A stretch of 64,000 nucleotides of DNA. Source: Rheinheimera tangshanensis (lineage in GTDB: Bacteria > Pseudomonadota > Gammaproteobacteria > Enterobacterales > Alteromonadaceae). Shown here one piece after another: positions 57,739 through 64,000 of the stretch. Both the position numbers and the translations under genes were made by a program. The stretch spans positions 806,001-870,000 of the forward strand of contig NZ_BMLH01000001.1 of assembly GCF_014645135.1 (NCBI RefSeq), read 5' to 3'. Position 1 is the first letter of the stretch; each line of letters opens with the position of its first letter. The notes beneath the pieces were generated by a model. It saw only the letters and a list, made by a program, of their open reading frames with translations. It was not told the DNA's origin and made no database searches.

Positions 57739-58800
57739 ATGCGAACCAGTACCACCATCAAAACTTTAGCTGCAGGCAGCCTTATCGGCCTTTTGCTGGT
57801 CTCTTTAACTGGTTGTTCGCAAAAGCAGGCGTTAAATTCTGTGGTTTGGCAGCAGCAGCTGAATTTACCTTCAGTACAACATTCGGCAGAAGTTGCTCAG
57901 AGTCTGACATCGAATATTGAAGAGATCAGCTTTGATTGGTTTGATGAGGCAAGGCAGCGGGTGGTACCGGCTTTGTTGTTTAAACCTGCACATCAGCAAA
58001 AAGCCAAGGCGTTAATTGTGTTTTCTCATGGTTTAGGTGGCTCAAAAGAACGCTACGCTTATCTGGGACAATATTGGGCCAGTCAGGGCTATGCCAGTTT
58101 GCATGTGCAGCATGACGGCAGCGATCGTAAAGTGTGGCGCGGCAGCAGACTATTGTTACCCTTTCGTTTGATGGATGCGGCAGATGAAACTGAGGCTTTG
58201 GCCAGGGTACAGGATGTGAAGTTTGCGCTGGACCGGATCTTAGCTTCAGAATATGCCGCCAACTTTGATCCTCAACATATTCTGATGGCTGGCCATTCCT
58301 ACGGCGCTAATACTTCTATGTTGTTAAGTGGCGCGCAGGTAGAGCAGGACGGTAAGTTGGTTAGCCTGAAAGATGAGCGAATAAAAGCCGCCATTCTAAT
58401 TTCTGCACCACCTTTTTATAACGATCAGCCTTTGGATCAGGTGTTAGCTGGCGTCACTATTCCCACTTTGCATATTACGACCACTGAAGATGAAATTAAG
58501 GTGCCGGGGTATTACTCAGCTCCGGCGGACAGATTTGAGCTGTATTACGCTATGGCCAGCAGCTACAAAGTGTTGGCGGTGTTTAGCGCCGGCAGCCATA
58601 ACATTTTTTCTGGCTGGCGGCGTGATTCTGATTCGGCACCGCAGCAACTGGTGATTAAGGCGGCCACTCAGGCATTATCCAGTGCTTTTATCGAGCAAGT
58701 GACCACAGGTGATGGTCGCGCTATGAGCCTGTGGGCGCAACAACATCAACCTGTGTTATCGGATTTTATTCGCTCAGATTTAGTAGCGGTGTTGAACTAG
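57739..58800 (+). CDS. Lipoprotein alpha/beta hydrolase (dienelactone-hydrolase/PAF-acetylhydrolase-like)
   Basis: This is a membrane-anchored periplasmic hydrolase. The signal peptide ends in a clean lipobox (SLTGC, Cys about residue 26). The hydrolase shows VFSHGLGGSKERYAYLGQYW, the nucleophile elbow MAGHSYGANTSML, Asp in TTTEDEIKVPGYY and the catalytic His in FSAGSHNIFSGW. The length of 353 aa is normal. It ends 1 codon into the convergent cupin gene (4-bp overlap). Its substrate is probably an ester or lipid, but unknown. Confidence 0.85.
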   Translation: MRTSTTIKTLAAGSLIGLLLVSLTGCSQKQALNSVVWQQQLNLPSVQHSAEVAQSLTSNIEEISFDWFDEARQRVVPALLFKPAHQQKAKALIVFSHGLGGSKERYAYLGQYWASQGYASLHVQHDGSDRKVWRGSRLLLPFRLMDAADETEALARVQDVKFALDRILASEYAANFDPQHILMAGHSYGANTSMLLSGAQVEQDGKLVSLKDERIKAAILISAPPFYNDQPLDQVLAGVTIPTLHITTTEDEIKVPGYYSAPADRFELYYAMASSYKVLAVFSAGSHNIFSGWRRDSDSAPQQLVIKAATQALSSAFIEQVTTGDGRAMSLWAQQHQPVLSDFIRSDLVAVLN

Positions 58801-59522
58801 AGGTTTTGGCTGCTGAGTTGGTCTCCTAACAATTCAGCGCCTAAATGTCCCACTTTGACGTAAATCAATGCGCCTTCACTGCCGGTAAAAGGCTGGTGTT
58901 TGCTCCAGCGTGGGCTGCGTAACCAACTGCCTTTGGGGTAACTGCCAAACTCGTCCTGAAACAACCCTTCGAGTACATAAATTTCTTCTCCTCCTGCATG
59001 CACATGAGGTTGGAATCTGGTGTTTGGAGCCCAGCGCACTAAAGCAGTGTTGATGCCATCGAACTGATGCAAAGGCAACACCTGCAAACCAGGCACCAAA
59101 CCAGGTTGCCAGTGCTGCTGTTCTGGCCGGATACAAAGCTGTTCTGTATCGCCTTCACTGAATTGCCACAGCTTGACCAGTAATAAACAGCCCTCTTTGG
59201 AAAAAGGTGCGTGTGAAGTGCCGGGTGGGTTACGTAAGTAAGTACCCACTGGGTAGTCGCCGTGTTCGTCGGAAAAAGTGCCTTCGAGCACCAGAATTTC
59301 CTCTCCACCGCCATGTTGATGACTGGCAAACTGACTGCCAGGCAAATAGCGCACTATGCTGGTAGCCTTGGCGACTTCGGCGCCTGTTCTGTCCAAAGGT
59401 CTTCTGTGAATGTCGTTGGCAGGAGACTCATACCACAGCGCCTGTTCCGGCGTTTGCACTATGCGCTGGTTTAGATCGGTATTCATTTCGGCGCTCATCT
59501 GAGCCCAGGGTAATAAAGTCAT
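58797..59522 (-). CDS. Double-cupin protein of the ChrR-like anti-sigma type
   Basis: This 241-aa protein has two cupin domains in tandem: the first with FASHQHGGGEEILVLEGTFS, the second with FQPHVHAGGEEIYVLEGLFQ. Each carries the HxH...E metal set and a later His (TSHAPF, SKHQPF). ChrR-type cupins act as metal-sensing or antisigma partners, or as small-molecule enzymes. There is no ECF sigma gene next door, so an enzymatic or storage role is equally possible. ATG 59522 lacks a strong ribosome site; ATG 59486 (MNTDLNQ) is an alternative. Confidence 0.85.
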   Translation of the reverse strand: MTLLPWAQMSAEMNTDLNQRIVQTPEQALWYESPANDIHRRPLDRTGAEVAKATSIVRYLPGSQFASHQHGGGEEILVLEGTFSDEHGDYPVGTYLRNPPGTSHAPFSKEGCLLLVKLWQFSEGDTEQLCIRPEQQHWQPGLVPGLQVLPLHQFDGINTALVRWAPNTRFQPHVHAGGEEIYVLEGLFQDEFGSYPKGSWLRSPRWSKHQPFTGSEGALIYVKVGHLGAELLGDQLSSQNL

Positions 59523-59547
59523 GGTCGTGATTTATCTCTTGTACTGG

Positions 59548-59799
59548 CTATCTCTTATACTGGGTAGGGCAATAGCCACGGCTAATGTCAGGCGATCTTA
59601 ACTTTAAATGCTTCGTCGTGCGGCCCGTCGTGCGTTTACGCCATAACTCAAAGCTGCTGCGTTTTAGCTCTTTACGCATCAACTCAATGAGTTGGTGCTG
59701 GTTCAGGCCATATAGATGTTCTATGGCTTCAAAAGGGGTTCTGTCTTCCCAGGCCATTTCAATAATGCGGGATAAGTCTTCGGGAGTATAACGGCTCAC
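59548..59799 (-). CDS. DUF2805/TIGR03643 family small protein
   Basis: This 83-aa protein belongs to a family widespread in Gammaproteobacteria and marine bacteria: SRIIEMAWEDRTPFEAIEHL, LNQHQLIELMRKELK, SSFELWRKRTTGRTTKH. It has a helix-turn-helix look with a basic C-terminus (LKLRSPDISRGYC), suggesting nucleic-acid binding, but its function is unknown. It lies 25 bp upstream of the cupin gene on the same strand. Confidence 0.85.
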   Translation of the reverse strand: MSRYTPEDLSRIIEMAWEDRTPFEAIEHLYGLNQHQLIELMRKELKRSSFELWRKRTTGRTTKHLKLRSPDISRGYCPTQYKR

Positions 59800-59875
59800 T
59801 TGGTGTTACTTCGTCTGTTTGCTTCTGTTTTTTTTACGTCAGCTGTCGTCATCCAGACCAATACAAAGTCAGAAA

Positions 59876-60916
59876 TTACCACCTGGCATAATGATCCTCT
59901 GCCAGCCCTTTGACCGCACTAAGCTGTAACTTTGTGCCATTGTGCAGCACTACAAGGCCGCTATAAAGCCCGACATACTGGCGAAAGTTGCTGGCGAGCA
60001 GGCCAATATTGACCTTTTCCTGACGGCAATACAAAGGGGTAAATTCAAGCTGAACTTCGCCGCAAAGACTACTGATGTGCCATGGCGCTTTATCATTTTT
60101 ACGATCAAATTCAAAACAGGCAGGGCTGAGATGCTGGATTTGACCGTCCCACCACAAGGCATTTTCGCAAAGCCCGGTTTCATTGACACCAGCTGCCATA
60201 TTCAGACCAAAAGCCTGGCCTTCGACCAGAGCGTTGATACTGCTCCAGCGCCAACTGGTCTGACGGCGCATAAAACCTGCCGAGAAATCATAACCCGCTA
60301 AAGCCTGGGTTAAATCTAGCGACTTGCCCTGAAGTTCAAGCTTGCCTGATACCTTTAAAGCATTGGATTTTTCTGTGTATGTAAAGCCGTTATAGCCTGT
60401 GGGTGCACATAAAGCCAAAGGTATTTGTTCAGCTTTTGTCAGGGTTAAATCGGCCTTGAACACTTTGGTGTCTATCTGCAACTGCCAGTCGGTTGGGGTG
60501 GTTTTTATTGCAACTTTATAGCGGTTAAACTGCTGCCTGGCTTCACCTTTCGATGGTGAGTCACTCATCTGGCAGCCCAAAGCACCGGGCAATAGCACGC
60601 CTTTGCTGATAGCCTGGTTAGTGTCAAAGCTATATAAATAGGCAAAGCCTGAATTGGCATAACGGATATCGGCAATAGCTACAGCCAGTAACCAGTCAGG
60701 GCCCGTGATACAAATAAACTGAAACTGTTTGTAGTGAAAATAACGGGCCAGCGCATTGGCCTTTTTGTCCATCAGGTTGTGATAAACAAAATTCTGCAGA
60801 TTAAAGTGAGCTACTGAACCATCAAACAAGCCAAAGGCCGGTTGGCCATTGGCTTGGATCAGGTCAGTTGGTGCTTTGCTAAGTGTTGGCTGGTAACTGC
60901 TCATCATGCTGTGCAT
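59876..60916 (-). CDS. DUF2804 family protein
   Basis: This 346-aa protein has the DUF2804 pattern: HYKQFQFICITGPDWLLAVA, IADIRYANSGFAYLYSFD, SAGFMRRQTSWRWSSIN, CENALWWDGQIQHLS and PWHISSLCGEVQLEFTP. DUF2804 proteins look like lipocalin-related beta-barrels that may bind hydrophobic compounds; the function is unknown. It is downstream of prpE on the same strand with a 30-bp gap, so the two may be co-transcribed. The ATG at 60916 is near other ATGs (60907, 60904). Confidence 0.85.
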   Translation of the reverse strand: MHSMMSSYQPTLSKAPTDLIQANGQPAFGLFDGSVAHFNLQNFVYHNLMDKKANALARYFHYKQFQFICITGPDWLLAVAIADIRYANSGFAYLYSFDTNQAISKGVLLPGALGCQMSDSPSKGEARQQFNRYKVAIKTTPTDWQLQIDTKVFKADLTLTKAEQIPLALCAPTGYNGFTYTEKSNALKVSGKLELQGKSLDLTQALAGYDFSAGFMRRQTSWRWSSINALVEGQAFGLNMAAGVNETGLCENALWWDGQIQHLSPACFEFDRKNDKAPWHISSLCGEVQLEFTPLYCRQEKVNIGLLASNFRQYVGLYSGLVVLHNGTKLQLSAVKGLAEDHYARW

Positions 60917-60945
60917 TAAAGGATTTGTTTTACTCTACTGCAAAG

Positions 60946-62856
60946 CTATTGCTCTTTACCAATTAAATCCTTCTGCTGCATCAGTTCGGCTAATTCAGGC
61001 AAACAGGCCGGGTCGTCTATAGTGGACGGCACAGAATAGTCGCTGCCGGTGGCGATTTGCCTTAACAGTTTACGTAAAATTTTGCCTGAGCGGGTTTTAG
61101 GTAAACGTTTGACGATAATAGCTTTTTTAAAGCAAGCCAAAGCGCCTATTTCTTGCCGTACCATGGCCACAAGTTCTGCTTCCAGCTGGCTTTCACTGAT
61201 ATCTACGCCATTTTTCACCAACACCATAGCCAAAGGTTGTTGGCCTTTAATGGCTTCATAAATACCTATAACACAACATTCGGCCACAGCAGGATGGCTG
61301 GCAACTATCTGCTCCATTTCACCTGTGGATAAACGATGGCCTGCGACGTTAATTACATCATCAGTGCGGCCCATCACAAATAAATAGCCATCTTCATCTA
61401 TATAACCGCCATCGCCACTGGCGTAGTAACCTGGGAAAGTGGATAAATACCCATCAACAAAATGTTCGTCATTGCCCCAGATACTGCTTAAACAGCCTGG
61501 TGGTAATGGCAGTTGCAGCGCTATATAACCTTGCTGATTGGCAGGCACAGGTAAGCCACTTTCATCCAGAATTTCTACATGAAAACCTGGCACTGGTACA
61601 GTCGAGGAACCTGCTTTGGCAGGCATTAATTCAAGCCCGGCTGGATTGGCGCTGATAGGCCAGCCGGTTTCAGTTTGCCACCAGTGATCGATCACTGGCT
61701 TGCCTATTTTATCGACCACCCAATGGTAAGTGGCGGGGTCCAGCCGCTCGCCAGCCATAAAAATATACTTCAGTGCTGATAAATCATAAGTTTGTAATGC
61801 GGCGTCTGGATCTTCCTTGCGAATAGCACGAAAGGCCGTTGGCGCTGCAAAAAGCACATTGACTTTATGCTCGGCGCAGACTCGCCAGAATGCACTGGCG
61901 TCCGGCGTAAACACTGGTTTTCCTTCGTACAACACTGTAGTACAGCCCGCAAGTAGTGGGGCATACACAATATAAGAGTGACCCACCACCCAGCCGACAT
62001 CCGAGGCAGCCCAGAATACATCGCCTGGTTTGGTGTCATACACAGCCTGCATACTGTAGTGCAGCGCCACCGCATGACCGCCATTGTCGCGCACTACGCC
62101 TTTGGGTTTGCCGGTCGTGCCTGAGGTATACAGAATATAGAGCGGATCTGTCGCAAGTACGGGCACGCAGGCAGCAGGTTCAGCCGATTGCATTTGCTGT
62201 TGCCAGTCTAAATCACGACCTGCCACTAATGCACAAGGCTGCTGCTCACGCTGATAGACAATGCTGCAATGCACCTTATGACTGGCTTTTTGCAAGGCTT
62301 CATCCAACAAAGGTTTGTAGGCAATAATGCGGTTAATTTCGATACCACAGGACGCGCTGATAATAAGTTTTGGTGCTGCATCATCAATACGCATCGCCAG
62401 TTCATGCGAAGAAAAACCACCAAATACCACAGAGTGCACAGCGCCTAAACGAGCTACTGCCAGCATAGCTATGGCCGCTTCCGGGATCATCGGCATATAA
62501 ATGACGGCCCGATCACCTTTTTCCAGACCATTGGCTTTAAGCACACCCGCAAAAAGTGCCACTTGATCCCAAAGCTGCAAGTAACTGTATTTTTTGCTGG
62601 TGCCGGTAACCGGAGAGTCGTAAATCAGTGCTGTTTGATTGCCACGGCCTTGCTCAATCTGATGATCCAGCGCCATATAGCAGGTATTCATTACACCATC
62701 GCTAAACCATTGGTAATGATGTTGATCCAGCTTTTTTAACAGGCTTGCTGGCTTTTGATACCAGGCCAGTTTGTTGGCTTGTTCTCCCCAAAACTGCTCC
62801 GGGTTATCTTTTGCCATCTGCTTATGCTGCTGATACGGCGATGTAGTGTTTGTCAT
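60946..62856 (-). CDS. prpE: Propionyl-CoA (acyl-CoA) synthetase
   Basis: This AMP-forming acyl-CoA ligase activates propionate (or acetate) with ATP and CoA. Motifs are clear: P-loop TSGTTGKPKGVVRDNGGHAV, WWQTETGWP, the YASGDGGYIDEDGYLFVMGR hinge region, and the C-terminal KTRSGKILRKLL with the catalytic Lys. The segment KASHKVHCSIVYQREQQP is typical of PrpE rather than Acs. At 636 aa it is complete. No prpB/C genes are in the window. Confidence 0.9.
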   Translation of the reverse strand: MTNTTSPYQQHKQMAKDNPEQFWGEQANKLAWYQKPASLLKKLDQHHYQWFSDGVMNTCYMALDHQIEQGRGNQTALIYDSPVTGTSKKYSYLQLWDQVALFAGVLKANGLEKGDRAVIYMPMIPEAAIAMLAVARLGAVHSVVFGGFSSHELAMRIDDAAPKLIISASCGIEINRIIAYKPLLDEALQKASHKVHCSIVYQREQQPCALVAGRDLDWQQQMQSAEPAACVPVLATDPLYILYTSGTTGKPKGVVRDNGGHAVALHYSMQAVYDTKPGDVFWAASDVGWVVGHSYIVYAPLLAGCTTVLYEGKPVFTPDASAFWRVCAEHKVNVLFAAPTAFRAIRKEDPDAALQTYDLSALKYIFMAGERLDPATYHWVVDKIGKPVIDHWWQTETGWPISANPAGLELMPAKAGSSTVPVPGFHVEILDESGLPVPANQQGYIALQLPLPPGCLSSIWGNDEHFVDGYLSTFPGYYASGDGGYIDEDGYLFVMGRTDDVINVAGHRLSTGEMEQIVASHPAVAECCVIGIYEAIKGQQPLAMVLVKNGVDISESQLEAELVAMVRQEIGALACFKKAIIVKRLPKTRSGKILRKLLRQIATGSDYSVPSTIDDPACLPELAELMQQKDLIGKEQ

Positions 62857-62985
62857 AGAGGTACCCTGTTCGTTTTAGCTGTGCTTTTGTTATCGCTTTA
62901 CTTTAGCGAATTATGATGCAAAGCGAACTTAGACTTAAGGTGCATAGACTTTAGGTGTAGCCCAGTTAAACAGAGCATAAAACAA

Positions 62986-63018
62986 AAAGGGCATCAGTGT
63001 TAGCTGATGCCCTTTTTT
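62986..63018. terminator. Bidirectional rho-independent terminator
   Basis: AAAGGGCATCAG pairs with CTGATGCCCTTT; TTTTTT on the right and A-rich sequence on the left. It lies between prpE's upstream region and the 3' end of gltD, mainly ending the minus-strand gltD transcript. Confidence 0.85.
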
Positions 63019-63041
63019 AAGTTATTCTCAAAACTCTTAGC

Positions 63042-63158
63042 CAAAGTAATTGATGTTGCAGCTAGGCGACAAGTGCGCCAGACCCCAGGAGCATAGTTGT
63101 ACTATGTGACTGGGGCTGGTGTGCGCAGTCAACAACGCTGCGGCTTCAAGTACGAAGG
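63042..63158. repeat. Structured intergenic repeat, copy 3 (3' of gltD)
   Basis: About 117 bp matching the copies at 34198 and 43209: CAAAGTAATTGATGTTGCAG, AGGCGACAAGTG, the hairpin GACCCCAGGAGCATAG...CTATGTGACTGGGG, and GTCAACAACGCTGCGGC. It ends 2 bp before the gltD stop codon. Confidence 0.85.
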
Positions 63159-63159
63159 C

Positions 63160-63999
63160 TTAAACCTGAAGATAATCCAATATCCCCTCAGCTGCCTTAC
63201 GGCCCTGAGCTATGGCTGTCACTACTAAGTCAGAGCCTAATACCATATCGCCACCTGCAAAGATTTTTTGCTGGTTAGTCTGAAGTGGGTAAGTGCTTTT
63301 TTCGCTGGCGACTACGCGGCCTTTGTCATCAAGCTCTACACCCATATCTTTTAACCACTGTGGCGGGCTTGGCTGGAAACCAAAAGCGACAATCACTGCG
63401 TCTGCTTCTAATACCTGCTCTGAGCCTGGTACTGCTTCGGCATTACGACGGCCTTTGGCATCGGCTGCACCCATAGCAGTGGTCACCACTTCAACACCAC
63501 AAGCATGGCCTTCGTTATTCAACTTGATGCCAAGTGGCTGCAGGTTAAACATAAATTCCACACCTTCTTCGCGGGCATTTTGCACTTCTTTGCGCGAGCC
63601 CGGCATGCTGGCTTCGTCGCGTCTATAGGCTAAGGTGACTTTGCTGGCACCCTGACGAATAGCAGTACGCACGCAGTCCATTGAGGTGTCACCACCGCCT
63701 AATACCACTACTTTTTTACCGGCAAGGTTCACATAGGGATGTTCTGTCTGCCAGCCCATCAGATTATTAATATTACCAATCAGATAAGGCAGGGCCTCAA
63801 AAACGCCAGGGGCTTTTTCGTTCACCAGACCACCTTGCATTGGGGTGTAAGTACCCAAGGCCAGAAAGACGGAATCGTATTCCTCAAGCAGGCTGTCAAA
63901 GCTGACATCGACGCCCACTGTGGTATTTAAGCGGAATTCAATACCCATAGCAGTGAAGATTTCGCGGCGTAATTTCAGTACATCTTTTTCCAGTTTAAA
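63160..63999 (-). CDS. gltD: Glutamate synthase small subunit, C-terminal part (5' end outside the window)
   Basis: This is the NADPH- and FAD-binding small subunit of glutamate synthase, which supplies electrons to the large subunit that makes two glutamates from glutamine and 2-oxoglutarate. The frame continues to the window's end (FKLEKDVLKLRREIFTAMGI), so the ATG at 63948 is internal. Seen are the second dinucleotide motif VVVLGGGDTSMDCVRTA, RRDEASMPGSRKEVQNA, VIVAFGFQPSPPQW and the FAD end motif IFAGGDMVLGSDLVVTAIAQ. The N-terminal iron-sulfur cysteines lie outside. Confidence 0.93.
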   Translation of the reverse strand, partial: FKLEKDVLKLRREIFTAMGIEFRLNTTVGVDVSFDSLLEEYDSVFLALGTYTPMQGGLVNEKAPGVFEALPYLIGNINNLMGWQTEHPYVNLAGKKVVVLGGGDTSMDCVRTAIRQGASKVTLAYRRDEASMPGSRKEVQNAREEGVEFMFNLQPLGIKLNNEGHACGVEVVTTAMGAADAKGRRNAEAVPGSEQVLEADAVIVAFGFQPSPPQWLKDMGVELDDKGRVVASEKSTYPLQTNQQKIFAGGDMVLGSDLVVTAIAQGRKAAEGILDYLQV

Positions 64000-64000
64000 A

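Noticed and set aside
1-64000. tRNA, rRNA or phage integration sites at island borders
   Set aside because: No tRNA-like cloverleaf sequence or integrase gene was recognised next to the toxin island; its borders are aceK and the SPFH gene.

Overview
The window looks like a chromosomal segment of a free-living, carbohydrate-using gammaproteobacterium of the Alteromonadales/Chromatiales type. Rheinheimera or a close relative is my best guess. The evidence is a TonB receptor next to a flavin-dependent halogenase and a TPR/2OG protein, an amylosucrase-fructokinase pair, the long form of isocitrate lyase with AceK, LytS/LytTR signalling, a 7TMR-DISM/GGDEF/EAL protein, and RAYT-type and other intergenic palindromic repeats. 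The genus is inference; no rRNA or tRNA gene was seen.

Layout. (1) 1-8.2 kb: the 3' end of a sensor kinase, a LacI-type regulator, a secreted EEP-family phosphatase/nuclease, a cytochrome c-like protein, a gene broken by one in-frame stop, an HSL-type esterase and two transporters. (2) 8.2-28.4 kb: a sugar-uptake and sugar-oxidation region. It holds a halogenase/TPR-2OG/TonB receptor operon. It also holds a LacI-controlled divergent locus with a Gfo/Idh/MocA dehydrogenase, four sugar-isomerase-like TIM barrels, a permease, a GMC oxidoreductase with its Tat-exported small subunit, and a DUF1080 protein; together these fit periplasmic 3-keto-sugar chemistry. Amylosucrase and fructokinase follow. 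Candidate LacI-type operators recur here. (3) 28.4-45 kb: housekeeping and central metabolism, with aceB, a LysR regulator, aceA and, 9 kb further on, aceK; also a LytTR regulator with two tandem LytS-like kinases, an alanine/glycine symporter, a carboxypeptidase, a hydrolase and tapT. (4) 45.1-53.1 kb: an AT-rich accessory island of five orphan toxin-tip/immunity cassettes. No full-length CdiA, Rhs or secretion partner is present. Four of the cassettes begin right after the terminal repeat of a RAYT element, and most end in a conserved hairpin-terminator repeat. A complete RAYT gene with matching terminal inverted repeats sits inside the array. (5) 53.3-64 kb: SPFH and NfeD proteins, a c-di-GMP phosphodiesterase, a lipoprotein hydrolase, a double cupin, DUF2805 and DUF2804 proteins, prpE and the 3' part of gltD.

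Three repeat families punctuate the sequence: RAYT-type ends (GGGGTCAG...), including two 46-bp near-perfect palindromes at convergent gene ends; a roughly 115-125 bp structured intergenic repeat at the 3' ends of aceA, aceK and gltD; and the five-copy toxin-cassette terminator repeat. The toxin island with its resident RAYT element is the most unusual part of the window.
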